A program made the position numbers and the translations under genes. DNA of 64,000 nucleotides from Selenomonas sp. (GTDB lineage: Bacteria > Bacillota > Negativicutes > Selenomonadales > Selenomonadaceae). The stretch lies in the NCBI GenBank assembly GCA_022773585.1, contig JALEZZ010000008.1, positions 62,001 through 126,000 of the forward strand, written 5' to 3'. Shown here one piece after another: positions 8,585 to 17,824 of the stretch. The notes beneath the pieces were generated by a model that worked only from the letters and a program-made list of their open reading frames with translations, did not search any database and was not told the DNA's origin. The first letter of the stretch is position 1. Every line of letters starts with the position of its first letter.

Positions 8585-9865
8585 TCACATATTCTCTTGT
8601 GATCGTTCGCTCATCACGGACGCGTCATCCTTCATCTGCCCTGCCGCAAGGCAGAGCCCCATGAGCATCCAGTACGTCCGTGCGATATGTGCGAGCTGGA
8701 GATTCGTGTCCGTCAGTCCCTCGATCTGCACGCCGATGAACGTCAAGATTCCAGCGAGCGCAAACGCGTATGCCAGTCCCCCATTCACCCTGCGCAGGGC
8801 GCGCACGAGTTGTACAAGCACGAACCCGTGCAGCAGTAAGAATCCCGCGATTCCCACAAGGCCGCGCTCCGAAAGCACTTTCAAAAAATTGTTATGCGGA
8901 TGGCCGTGCCCGCTACGCGGATTGTTCGGATCCGTCGGGCGCTCTTTTGCCTCTGACGAGATATAATCGCGATTGTACACCAGTCCAAATTCATCCTGCC
9001 CGATTCCAACGATAGGATGATCGGCAAAAATCTGCAAAGCTGCCGTCCACATCAGCACGCGCTCCGTATTGCTCTGGAATTCTGGGTTGAACGTCTGTTC
9101 GGCACGCGCATAATACTCTGGATACGCATGAAATGCTACAAAGCAAATCAGCAACAGAACAGCAATCCCCCCAAGGCAAGCTTTTCGATAACGTCGCTCC
9201 ACAATGACGATGACAATCACTGCGCAAAAGAAAGCAATCCATGCCCCACGCGTCTGTGTCAGAAACAATACAACAAGCGAGAGTGCGCTACACCCCCAGC
9301 AAAACACTTTCCACGGCAGATGGGAAAAAAGGCGTGCTGGCACAAGGAAAAGCAAGGGTATCGTCATCAGCATGAAACTTCCGAGGAAGGTTGGTGACTT
9401 GCTGAACCCCACGGGGCGGTTTCCCCATCCGAAATTTAAATGGAAATAAACCTGCAGGCAGGCAATGATGTCATTGAGGAATGCCGAAACAGCGAACGCA
9501 CCAACAACCGCTGCCGCCAGCCGCCACGAGCGCACATAAAATAGCGCGAGAAAAAACGGCAGCATGCCAAAGAGCGTGGAAACTGCTTCATGAAAGCTTC
9601 GCCCACGTTCAAGCGAGAACGCTGCAGAAACAAACAACGTTATGGCAAAGATCACGAGGACTTTTCCCATCCGCGCATCCCAACGTCCCGCCAGAAGCGC
9701 TTCGTGATGACGCGCGATGTCAAAAAGCAGGATGAGCGCGCCGATGCCCATGCACGTCGACATCAGCGCCGTTGACAGATGCGAAGCCAGCCCCATTAAA
9801 ATCAGGAGATACGGCATGACACGGCTACGAATGCCTGCTCCTTCGGGATACCAATTCATTTTCAT
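8585..9865 (-). CDS. O-antigen ligase / polymerase family membrane protein
   Basis: 426 residues with about ten membrane helices and a long periplasmic loop containing GHGHPHNNFLKVLSERG, the conserved His/Asn segment of Wzy_C-type ligases (WaaL). These join polymerised O-antigen or other glycans to lipid A-core in the periplasmic leaflet. AAGGAG lies 7 nt from the ATG. The start overlaps the stop of the preceding membrane protein by 4 nt. Ligase and polymerase cannot be told apart by sequence alone; only one such gene is in the locus. Confidence 0.82.
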   Translation of the reverse strand: MKMNWYPEGAGIRSRVMPYLLILMGLASHLSTALMSTCMGIGALILLFDIARHHEALLAGRWDARMGKVLVIFAITLFVSAAFSLERGRSFHEAVSTLFGMLPFFLALFYVRSWRLAAAVVGAFAVSAFLNDIIACLQVYFHLNFGWGNRPVGFSKSPTFLGSFMLMTIPLLFLVPARLFSHLPWKVFCWGCSALSLVVLFLTQTRGAWIAFFCAVIVIVIVERRYRKACLGGIAVLLLICFVAFHAYPEYYARAEQTFNPEFQSNTERVLMWTAALQIFADHPIVGIGQDEFGLVYNRDYISSEAKERPTDPNNPRSGHGHPHNNFLKVLSERGLVGIAGFLLLHGFVLVQLVRALRRVNGGLAYAFALAGILTFIGVQIEGLTDTNLQLAHIARTYWMLMGLCLAAGQMKDDASVMSERSQENM

Positions 9866-11355
9866 CGTGCGGCTCCTTCATCCGTCAGGTGATATTTCCG
9901 GTTCATCTCCGGATCCGGCTGGATTTCGATTTCCAGCGGATATGTCAGGACACCATGGCGCATCAGTGTATTGTTGAGGACATCCTTCAAGAATCGGTCA
10001 TGCGGCCAATTTGTCTGCGCGTTGCCAACCGGCACATGGAGCGTCACGCGTTTCTCGCCCGCCTGTTCGGCCAACATGAGCTGTGCGAGGATGTCATGGC
10101 TGATCGCATCGCACGTCTTTTCCGGGACATGCCCCATCGTCGAAGGATAGAAGCTGCGATTCGGATTCATCGCAGCGATCAGGATGACAAATGTCAGAAT
10201 CGGCAGCACGCGGACCAACGACGAATGCCGCCGGACAAAATGGTTTATTGCAAGGCATGTCAGAAGCAGCAGATAGAACAGGCCGCAACCTGCCACATCG
10301 CTGCGTTCGAAATAACTCGGCGACGCCTTCGTGCAGACAAGAAACAGATAGGCGAAGACCACGACCATGTTGAGCGCGCTGAGTCCCAGGAATGCCAGTG
10401 TCCTCCATTCGTCCTCGTCATGGCAGTTCCTGTGAATCTCAACTGCCGCAAGGATAGCGATAACGACGCCAAACGCTGCCACACCCGTATTCAGCTGATG
10501 CCAGAATGCCGCCGCACTCTGCAGCGTCTCCATCCACGGCAATTGGAAGAGCGGCCGCCCAATGGCACGCGCACGTCCGCCCTGCGTTTCAATCACCAGA
10601 CTGAACAACCAAAAAGCAAGAACAATGAGCTCCGTCCGATGCGCCGTTGCCCAGGCTCGCACGCCGCCCGCTGATTTCCGCAGGTCGAAAAATGAGTACC
10701 ATCCGAGGAACACAATAAAAATGCTACTATGAAAGACGCCAGAAAAGATGGCGAAATAAATCCAAAACAACAGGAATCCCGCCTGCACTGACGAGCATCT
10801 GTGAAAGATTTCCGTCAGCCGCCCCTCGCGCATCAGAAGCAGCACGAGCGAGGCATTCAGGAGCATTGGCATCAGATAATTATAGATGCAAGTGACATTT
10901 GCCGACCAGAACAGATAAGGATTTCCCGTCCGCTGCGTTTTCAGAATCAGAAAATGGAACAGCAGGAAGATCACCGTCATCGAAAACGCACGGAACCGTC
11001 CGCCGCCCATGCCAAGCATCACGCGGTAAAACAGCCAGAGATACGCCGTCGCCATCAGGCTCAAAAGCAGTGCAACGGCTGCCGTCTGTGCATGCAGATA
11101 ATCTCCAAGAATCGGCGTCAATACATAAGCCGCGAAATATCCCATGAGCGGCTGGAAGCACTCTGCAAAGACGCGGCTCGGATTCCACTCGTTCCAGCTC
11201 GGCAACGCCTGCCGCGTATACGCAATATAGCGCCAATCATCCCCGTCATAAATGACAAGCGGATGCACCTGCGTGAAGAATACGAAGAGGAAACTAAACG
11301 CCAACAAAAAGAACGCACGCTCGCTGTAACTTTTCACAAATCCATACGTTGTCAC
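9862..11355 (-). CDS. Polytopic membrane protein, DUF6056/GT-C-like
   Basis: About 497 residues with 10-12 membrane helices. The segment YDGDDWRYIAYTRQALPSW between the first two helices gives an acidic pair in the first outer loop, as in GT-C glycosyltransferases, which transfer sugars from polyprenyl-phosphate donors at the periplasmic face. Assignment to DUF6056 is by resemblance only. GTG (11353-11355) is chosen as start because GGAAGGG lies just upstream and would otherwise be inside the reading frame. It overlaps the ligase gene by 4 nt. Confidence 0.6.
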   Translation of the reverse strand: MTTYGFVKSYSERAFFLLAFSFLFVFFTQVHPLVIYDGDDWRYIAYTRQALPSWNEWNPSRVFAECFQPLMGYFAAYVLTPILGDYLHAQTAAVALLLSLMATAYLWLFYRVMLGMGGGRFRAFSMTVIFLLFHFLILKTQRTGNPYLFWSANVTCIYNYLMPMLLNASLVLLLMREGRLTEIFHRCSSVQAGFLLFWIYFAIFSGVFHSSIFIVFLGWYSFFDLRKSAGGVRAWATAHRTELIVLAFWLFSLVIETQGGRARAIGRPLFQLPWMETLQSAAAFWHQLNTGVAAFGVVIAILAAVEIHRNCHDEDEWRTLAFLGLSALNMVVVFAYLFLVCTKASPSYFERSDVAGCGLFYLLLLTCLAINHFVRRHSSLVRVLPILTFVILIAAMNPNRSFYPSTMGHVPEKTCDAISHDILAQLMLAEQAGEKRVTLHVPVGNAQTNWPHDRFLKDVLNNTLMRHGVLTYPLEIEIQPDPEMNRKYHLTDEGAAR

Positions 11356-11382
11356 GCTATCCCTTCCTTCCCTCATCCCATC

Positions 11383-12258
11383 TTATCGGTGCCGATGCTC
11401 CAAGTATTCCTGCCACCAATGGATGAACATCTTGTCCGGATACCATTTCATATACTGCAAATCGATGACTTCATAAACGCCGTCAGTATTATAAGTATGC
11501 AAATGCTCCATGGCATGATTGTCCTGCAAAAATGCGACATCACCCACGGACATCGTGCAGATTTCTTGCTCTTCGAAAGCGCGTTCCGTGAAGCAGGCTG
11601 TCTCATAGACGTGCAAAAAATCTCCATAAGCGCGCTTGCAATCTTGGATAACGTGCTGCCATCGACCATCGTTCTGGTAGAACGTACCACCAGGACGGCC
11701 GTTCGAAAATTTACCTTCGGGATGCAACTCTTCCACAGAACCGTCCGCCATGCGCAAATAATAGATGCGGTTTCGCTTTACCGAGGTATCGTGGCTCACG
11801 ACGAGGAAACCGTCTGGTTGCGGGAAAAGCGCATGATCAACGAGTGTGACGTCTTCCATGAGCACGTGATCGAGCTTCCATGCGACGGGAAATTGTTTTG
11901 CACGATAGAGCCGCAGCTGGTGACTCATTTTCGTCTCGGGCAACATATACCACACGCCCTGCCATTGGAAGACATTCGGAAATGACAAATGGAACGGCTC
12001 GTCGAGCACGACGTGGAAGTCTCCGATTTTTCCCTGCTCCACAGGCGCTACGGCAATCTGCCCATAGCGTTGATACGCGTGCATAAGCTCAACAAAGACA
12101 TACGTCCGCGCCTCATCATGGCAGACGAACGGATCCGCATACCAGCGATGCATGGAAGGATATTTCACATGGTACGGCTGATTCGACCCCGCCTCACGGA
12201 TGGCAACAGCATACGCCGGCAGGAGTGCAAGTTTTTTAATGATTCGTTGGATGTCCAC
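11383..12258 (-). CDS. Glucosamine inositolphosphorylceramide transferase-like (beta-propeller) protein
   Basis: 291 residues with repeated Trp/Tyr/Asp blades: MHRWYADPFVCHDEARTYVF, FPNVFQWQGVWYMLPETK, VDHALFPQPDGFLVVSHD. This is a five-bladed propeller resembling the N-terminal domain named after plant GINT1 and GH43-like folds, frequent in bacterial LPS loci. A role in building or tailoring a surface glycan is inferred from context; activity is unknown. GTG start with AAGG upstream. It lies between the TupA-like gene (6-nt gap) and the DUF6056-like gene. Confidence 0.55.
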   Translation of the reverse strand: MDIQRIIKKLALLPAYAVAIREAGSNQPYHVKYPSMHRWYADPFVCHDEARTYVFVELMHAYQRYGQIAVAPVEQGKIGDFHVVLDEPFHLSFPNVFQWQGVWYMLPETKMSHQLRLYRAKQFPVAWKLDHVLMEDVTLVDHALFPQPDGFLVVSHDTSVKRNRIYYLRMADGSVEELHPEGKFSNGRPGGTFYQNDGRWQHVIQDCKRAYGDFLHVYETACFTERAFEEQEICTMSVGDVAFLQDNHAMEHLHTYNTDGVYEVIDLQYMKWYPDKMFIHWWQEYLEHRHR

Positions 12259-12264
12259 TCGTCC

Positions 12265-13158
12265 TTACCCTATCCTTTTCTCCGGCAATCGGATCCATGA
12301 GCCAAGTCGATAATCCCATTCTACAGGAGTTATCTTTCCGCAACCGCCCGTAGGATAAAAGGTTATTTCGCCTACATAAATCTTGCCGTTCACGCAATAG
12401 AAGTCCGTCCGAACAAACGGCATCCCTGCTGATAATTTACGAGCATACTCCAGCATTTCTTCGAGGCTTGCAGGTTTTTCTATCACATTTTCCTTGTCGT
12501 ATGGATAGACGATCTCCATCTCGAGAAAATTCCACTTTGTATCATAAACATTCGTCTGATGTGAGGCAAACTGATTGAAATCCACTTTTATGATTTTCGG
12601 TTCCCCGCCAAAACAGAATACCTTGTAATCTTTCAAGCCCGCATGCGATTCATCTACAAGATACGGCTCTGCAATAACGCGCGGTTTCACTGCTTTATAC
12701 GGCCACTCAAAATCATCATAGTAGTAATTTCCTTGAAGATTGACGCGAAAATTTTTCCGTACCTCCTCCAAATCAAAATGAGATTTGTCCTTGCAAATGA
12801 CGATGCTGCCGCTATCATGCGTACACTTCAGCACAAACTTATCGGGAGGTTCCTTCAAATCGATCTCGTCAACACTTTCATATATCTTTAACGTCGGAAT
12901 CACATGACCAGTTCCGATTTTAGAAGAAATATATTCCTTTGCTTCCGCCTTGTCCACCATTTTGATATACGCGGGATCGTGATAATAGAGCTTCAACCAC
13001 TGAATCTTTTCATTGAATGTCTGCGGATCCGCCAAATTGAGCGAGTATCCCATGGTCTTGGAAAACGACCGCTTTATCAGCCATTCTGGAGGCAAAATAT
13101 GGCGTAGCCAATACGCGAAAAATGCTCGCTTCCACCATTTACGGCCTGCATATAACAT
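12265..13158 (-). CDS. TupA-like ATP-grasp protein of polysaccharide loci
   Basis: 297 residues. Motifs FNEKIQWLKLYYHDP, VDKAEAKEYI, KFVLKCTHDSGSIVIC and DYKVFCFGGEPKIIKVD are typical of the TupA-like ATP-grasp family (PF14305), predicted to form amide or ester links between sugar acids and amino acids. The neighbouring UDP-sugar dehydrogenase would provide a uronic acid suitable for such amidation. AAGGAG lies 8 nt from the ATG, which overlaps the epimerase stop codon (TAATG). The gene is visibly more AT-rich than its neighbours, suggesting separate acquisition. Confidence 0.72.
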   Translation of the reverse strand: MLYAGRKWWKRAFFAYWLRHILPPEWLIKRSFSKTMGYSLNLADPQTFNEKIQWLKLYYHDPAYIKMVDKAEAKEYISSKIGTGHVIPTLKIYESVDEIDLKEPPDKFVLKCTHDSGSIVICKDKSHFDLEEVRKNFRVNLQGNYYYDDFEWPYKAVKPRVIAEPYLVDESHAGLKDYKVFCFGGEPKIIKVDFNQFASHQTNVYDTKWNFLEMEIVYPYDKENVIEKPASLEEMLEYARKLSAGMPFVRTDFYCVNGKIYVGEITFYPTGGCGKITPVEWDYRLGSWIRLPEKRIG

Positions 13159-14132
13159 TACAAATTCTCCTTGTACCAGTCGATTGCCAGCGCAATGCCT
13201 TTTTCAAAGCTGTATTCCGGCTCATAGCCGAGCAACTTCTGCGCTTTCGAAATGTCCGCATTGCTATGGCGGATGTCGCCGGCGCGTGGCGAGCCGAAGA
13301 CGGGAACGATATCCTTGTCGAGAGCCTCACAGAGCGTATAATAAAGGTCGATGAGATAGACGCGGCCGCCGTACGCGATGTTAAACGCCTCGCCCGCCGC
13401 TTCGTGCGGCGCTTTACACGCGAGGAGATTCGCCTGAATGACGTTGTCAATGTAGGTGAAATCACGCGACTGTTTGCCATCGCCGTTGATGGTCGGCGCT
13501 TCATCTTTCAGCAAGAGTTTCAGAAAGCGCGGGATGACCGCAGCGTAAGCGCCATCAGGATCCTGCCGCCGCCCAAAAACATTAAAATAGCGCATACCAT
13601 ACGTATCGAGGCCATAGTGCATCGTGTACTGCTTCGCATATTCCTCAGCGACAAATTTCGTCACTGCGTACGGCGAGAGCCGGTTGCCTTCGCGGCCTTC
13701 GTGCTTCGGGAGGTTCGGCTCATCTCCGTAGACGGACGAACTCGACGCATAGACGAATTTTTTCACCCCCGCTTTGCACGCTGCTTCGAGCATGTTCACC
13801 GTGCCCATGATGTTGTTCGCCGCATAAAAGACCGGCATTCGGATGCTGCGCGGCACACTGCCCCACGCCGCCTGATGCAAGACATAGTCCACGCCGTCGC
13901 AGGCTTCGTCGCACATCGCAGGATCCTTGATATCGCCCATGAGGAACGTATAGTTCGGATGGCCGAGGAACGCATCTACGTTTTCCTGCTTGCCCGTCGA
14001 AAGATCGTCAAGGCAACGCACGCGATAGCCCATCGCAAGCAGCGCCTCGCAAAGATTCGATCCAACGAAGCCCGCACCGCCTGTCACGAGGAACGTCGAG
14101 CCCTCAGGAAATGTGATTTCATGATAGTCCAT
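13158..14132 (-). CDS. UDP-GlcNAc/GlcNAcA 4-epimerase (WbpP/TviC type)
   Basis: 324-residue short-chain dehydrogenase/reductase. N-terminal GGAGFVGSN binds NAD; catalytic Ser/Tyr/Lys are in YASSSSVYGDEP and SPYAVTKFVAEEY; LPKHEG and NVFGRRQDPDGAYAAVIP match WbpP closely. The enzyme interconverts N-acetylated gluco- and galacto-configured UDP-sugars. With the dehydrogenase 1 nt upstream it should yield UDP-GalNAcA. The start at 14130-14132 is chosen because GGAGG lies 7 nt upstream; the longer frame overlaps the upstream gene. Confidence 0.85.
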   Translation of the reverse strand: MDYHEITFPEGSTFLVTGGAGFVGSNLCEALLAMGYRVRCLDDLSTGKQENVDAFLGHPNYTFLMGDIKDPAMCDEACDGVDYVLHQAAWGSVPRSIRMPVFYAANNIMGTVNMLEAACKAGVKKFVYASSSSVYGDEPNLPKHEGREGNRLSPYAVTKFVAEEYAKQYTMHYGLDTYGMRYFNVFGRRQDPDGAYAAVIPRFLKLLLKDEAPTINGDGKQSRDFTYIDNVIQANLLACKAPHEAAGEAFNIAYGGRVYLIDLYYTLCEALDKDIVPVFGSPRAGDIRHSNADISKAQKLLGYEPEYSFEKGIALAIDWYKENL

Positions 14133-14133
14133 C

Positions 14134-15441
14134 TCAAAGCCTCCAATACGCATATCCATCATTTAGTGCCGTTGCACGGTCAAATACGCCTTTGACATCG
14201 ATGAGCACGGGATGTCCCTCCCCATAGCAGGCACCGAGTTTGTCCAAGCCGAGTGTGCGGAATGCATCATGCGCAACGGCGACGATGATGGCATCCATAT
14301 CCCGAATCGCCGCAGGCGGGACGAGCTCCACACCATAGAGGCGTCTGGCTTCTGCAACATCGGCAACTGGGTCGGAGATGACTGGTTCGATTTCGTACTC
14401 ACGGAGTTCCTGTACGATGTCATAAACTTTCGTATTGCGCGTGTCCTGACAATTTTCCTTGAATGTGAAGCCGAAAATTGCCACCTTGGCGCGCTTGACA
14501 TTCTTTTCCGCACGGATGAGCTGTTTCACTGTATTCTCAGCGATGTATTTTCCCATGCCATCATTGATGCGGCGGCCGGAAAGGATGACTTCGCTGTGAT
14601 AGCCCATCTGCTCTGCCCGGTACGTGAGATAGTATGGGTCGACACCGATGCAATGGCCACCAACGAGCCCAGGATAAAAGTGCAGAAAATTCCATTTTGT
14701 CCCTGCCGCACGCAGCACGGCCTGGGTATCAATTCCCATCTTGTGAAAGATGATGGAAAGCTCGTTCATAAACGCGATATTGATGTCGCGCTGGCTGTTC
14801 TCAATGACTTTCGCAGCCTCCGCAATCTGAATGCTCTCGGCGCGATGGATGCCCGCTTTCACGACGAGGCCGTAGACCTGCGCGATGTCTTCGAGCGCTT
14901 CCGCATCCATGCCAGAGACGATCTTCACGATGCTTTCGAGTCGATGTTTCTTGTCGCCCGGATTGATGCGCTCGGGTGAATATCCGATCTTGAAATCTTT
15001 TCCCGCCCGAAGCCCTGACAACTTTTCGAGAATGGGCAGACAAACTTCCTCCGTCACGCCAGGATAAACCGTCGATTCGTAGACGACGATGCTGCCCGGC
15101 ATCAAATTGCGTCCAACTGTCTCGCTCGCACCGATGACAGGCGTGAGATCCGGCGTGTGATCATTATGGACAGGTGTCGGCACGGCAACGATGTGAAATT
15201 TCGCCTCCCGCAGCCGTCGTTCGTCCGACGTGAATGCCACATGCGATGCTTGAATCGCCGCATCTCCAATTTCCTGCGTCGGATCTTTCCCCGTTTGGCA
15301 AGTCCTGATTTTTTCTGCATTGATGTCAAATCCGATGACATCCACATGCTCTGAGAACGCCACCGCAATCGGCAGACCGACATAACCGAGTCCAACAAGC
15401 GACAGTTTTGTTTTCTTTTGCAAAAGAGATTCATAAACCAT
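14134..15441 (-). CDS. UDP-N-acetylhexosamine 6-dehydrogenase (WbpO/TviB type)
   Basis: 435 residues. NAD-binding LVGLGYVGLPIAVAF, the family signature PGLVGGHCIGVDPYYLTY with the catalytic Cys, and FGFTFKENCQDTRN mark the UDP-glucose/GDP-mannose dehydrogenase superfamily, closest to WbpO/TviB. It oxidises UDP-GlcNAc or UDP-GalNAc to the uronic acid with two NAD+. The ATG at 15441 has AGGAGG upstream; another ATG at 15465 overlaps the preceding stop (TGATG) but contains the ribosome site within its first codons. Confidence 0.87.
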   Translation of the reverse strand: MVYESLLQKKTKLSLVGLGYVGLPIAVAFSEHVDVIGFDINAEKIRTCQTGKDPTQEIGDAAIQASHVAFTSDERRLREAKFHIVAVPTPVHNDHTPDLTPVIGASETVGRNLMPGSIVVYESTVYPGVTEEVCLPILEKLSGLRAGKDFKIGYSPERINPGDKKHRLESIVKIVSGMDAEALEDIAQVYGLVVKAGIHRAESIQIAEAAKVIENSQRDINIAFMNELSIIFHKMGIDTQAVLRAAGTKWNFLHFYPGLVGGHCIGVDPYYLTYRAEQMGYHSEVILSGRRINDGMGKYIAENTVKQLIRAEKNVKRAKVAIFGFTFKENCQDTRNTKVYDIVQELREYEIEPVISDPVADVAEARRLYGVELVPPAAIRDMDAIIVAVAHDAFRTLGLDKLGACYGEGHPVLIDVKGVFDRATALNDGYAYWRL

Positions 15442-15464
15442 GAACAACCGTTCCTCCTCTGTCA

Positions 15465-16601
15465 TCAGCCGCGCCTTGCGGGGCGGGCGAGCACTTCTTC
15501 CAATTCCTTTGCAATCGCATGAATGTCGCAATGTGCACGCACGAACACCGCCGCTCGCGCACCAAACGTCTTCCTCTTTTCCTCGTCGACCAAGAGGTTC
15601 ATGATACGCTCCGCAAAAAGATCCGGCCGTTCGGCATCCACACGATACCCAGACACATCGTCTTTGATGAGATCTTCGCAGCCGCCGATATCCGAAACAA
15701 CAGACGGCAAGCCGGTTGCCATCGCCTCCATAAGCGTGTTCGGCAATCCCTCATGGCGCGAAGGAAAAATATAGATATCCGCCATCTGGTAATACGGTTG
15801 CGTATGCGCAACCTCGCCGATGACGTGGATGCGATGATCCATCCTTTCAGACATGGAACGCAGCTCGTCGAGCAACGCGTTATCGCCGCCACCGACGATG
15901 ACGAGATGCGCCGCAGGGAATGTTTTCGAGAGAATTTCCCATGCGCGCTCCAAAGTGTCAATGCCTTTTGCCAGAACGACGCGCGCGCAGAACAGGAGCA
16001 CCGGTGCATCCGGCGGCAAGCCGTGCTCACTGCGGAGTTTCTGTTTTTCTTCTGCAGCCGCCGACGGATACGCTGCCGTATCGATGCCCTGCGGCTGCAC
16101 GATGATTTTCTCTTCTGGAATGTCGCCAAGCCGCAAGAATGCGCGGCGAATCTCCTGCGACATGGCGAGATACCAATCACAAGATGCAAAAACACGGTCG
16201 CGCCAGCTGTTTTTCCCATCGAATTTCTCCGCAATCCCCGTGAGAGCGAGGGTGACGGGTTTATGAAAGAATCGCGCCATAAGGATACCCCAAACGGCAA
16301 ACTTCGGCGTGCCGAGGACGTATACCGTATCGATATCGCGGTGTGTCGTCAGGAACCGCAGGATGATCTCCATCCAGCGGAAGCCAGAGTGCAGGCGCAC
16401 AAGATCGATCCCGTCGATATTCTCCCGTATTTTCGTAAAACGATACCGTTTCTTCGCAAAAATTGTCACCTCATGCCCAAGCGCCATGAGCGCTTTCGCA
16501 TGACGCTCCGCATGAAATTCCGCTCCACTCTTCGTTGGGATGCCGTTTTTGGAAAACGCTTTTCCGATGGCGTAATCCTTCACAAACAATGCAATCTTCA
16601 T
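15465..16601 (-). CDS. GT4-family glycosyltransferase
   Basis: 378 residues with two Rossmann-like halves. The N-terminal half has GAEFHAERHAKALMALGHEV; the C-terminal half has FCARVVLAKGIDTLERA and the donor-binding EX7E-type motif FPSRHEGLPNTLMEAMATGLP. Retaining GT-B enzymes of this type add sugars to lipid-linked glycans at the cytoplasmic membrane face. The ATG at 16601 is preceded by GAGGGGG at 7 nt and gives MKIALF, better than the ATG two codons earlier. Sugar specificity cannot be deduced. Confidence 0.85.
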   Translation of the reverse strand: MKIALFVKDYAIGKAFSKNGIPTKSGAEFHAERHAKALMALGHEVTIFAKKRYRFTKIRENIDGIDLVRLHSGFRWMEIILRFLTTHRDIDTVYVLGTPKFAVWGILMARFFHKPVTLALTGIAEKFDGKNSWRDRVFASCDWYLAMSQEIRRAFLRLGDIPEEKIIVQPQGIDTAAYPSAAAEEKQKLRSEHGLPPDAPVLLFCARVVLAKGIDTLERAWEILSKTFPAAHLVIVGGGDNALLDELRSMSERMDHRIHVIGEVAHTQPYYQMADIYIFPSRHEGLPNTLMEAMATGLPSVVSDIGGCEDLIKDDVSGYRVDAERPDLFAERIMNLLVDEEKRKTFGARAAVFVRAHCDIHAIAKELEEVLARPARRG

Positions 16602-16701
16602 TTGCATACCCCCTCACTCTTTGCCAGGCTTCAATAGGAAACGCGAACCCGCTTTCGGCTTCCATCGCCCCGTTCTTTCCACGCGATCTGGAAGATTGCT
16701 T

Positions 16702-17679
16702 TCACAGATACGGCTTGACCTCCGCCCACACATCTTCGACCGTAATAGCTTGGAGGCATTTCTTGTCCTTGCATACAGTTTCCTTGCCGTAGCACGGCGA
16801 GCAGGGAAACCGTTTCGTGATGACATGACAATTCTGCTGTGGTGCCCACTGATCCGGGTTTGTTGGACCATAAATAGCGATAGATGGCGTATTGGTCGTC
16901 GCACAGACGTGAAGCATCGCCGTGCATCCACTAATCTGGAGATCGGCTAACGCGATCAGTTCTGCGGCTTCCCGCAGATTACATTTTCCCGCCATGTTAA
17001 CTGCCATGGGAAATTCTTTTTCAATCCGCTCGACTTCATTCACTCCGCCCAAAGCAACAACCGTCCACTTTTCTTGATGAAATCGCCGCATGATTTCTCG
17101 ATATTTTTCTGCCGCCCAATCTTTCAAGGGAGAGAGAGAATACGGAACGATGACGACAATTTTCTGATCTGCCTCCTTGATAGCGGCAACCATTGCCCGC
17201 ATGCGCCCCCTTTCCTCTTGCGTTGGACGCAACGGCTCCAGCCGGATGTCATCCGAATAGGCATCGATAGCAGCAGCATATCCCATATAATACCAAGCTT
17301 CATAGTGGTGATCTTCGAGACATTCCGGTTTCTGATTGATGAATCCCTCCCCCCATCCGATCCTGTGCGGGATGCCTGCCAAGAACGCATAGACTGCGTT
17401 CCGATGGTGTATGTCCATAATGAGCGCCACGTCAGATTGCCAGATTATCTTCAATATGCGGACTTGCTGCCAAATCGGTTCTTCTTTTTGATACGCTACC
17501 AATTCATCGATATAAGGATTCCCATAAAGCATCTCATACCCGGCATACGATGTCACGACGATGAGTTTACTGTCAGGGTAGCGTAGTTTTACCGCGCGAT
17601 ACGTCGGCGTAGCCAGCAGCATATCGCCGATGCTGGCGCGATGCATGATGCAGATTTTTTTCGGATGCTTTAGTTGCAC
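16702..17679 (-). CDS. GT9-family (heptosyltransferase-like) glycosyltransferase
   Basis: 325 residues. HRASIGDMLLATPTYRAVKLRYP near the N-terminus and LADLQISGCTAMLHVCATTNTPSIAIYGPTNPDQW near the C-terminus are the GT9 acceptor and ADP-heptose binding regions. The tail has a Cys cluster (CSPCYGKETVCKDKKCL) common in this subfamily. Likely adds heptose or a related sugar to LPS core in the cytoplasm. It begins with GTG and lacks a strong ribosome site. It is separated by 145 nt from the frameshifted gene upstream; that gap shows no clear element. Confidence 0.82.
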   Translation of the reverse strand: MQLKHPKKICIMHRASIGDMLLATPTYRAVKLRYPDSKLIVVTSYAGYEMLYGNPYIDELVAYQKEEPIWQQVRILKIIWQSDVALIMDIHHRNAVYAFLAGIPHRIGWGEGFINQKPECLEDHHYEAWYYMGYAAAIDAYSDDIRLEPLRPTQEERGRMRAMVAAIKEADQKIVVIVPYSLSPLKDWAAEKYREIMRRFHQEKWTVVALGGVNEVERIEKEFPMAVNMAGKCNLREAAELIALADLQISGCTAMLHVCATTNTPSIAIYGPTNPDQWAPQQNCHVITKRFPCSPCYGKETVCKDKKCLQAITVEDVWAEVKPYL

Positions 17680-17824
17680 GTTTCATCGCCATCCCCTTCT
17701 CTATTTTTCTTGGTCATCATGCAATGCCACATACTTCACCATTTTCCCGCAAAACACAATACCATACTTCTTCACGTCCCCCACGCCTCGCGCGCAGAAT
17801 TCAGTGTCGTAACCACGATCTACA

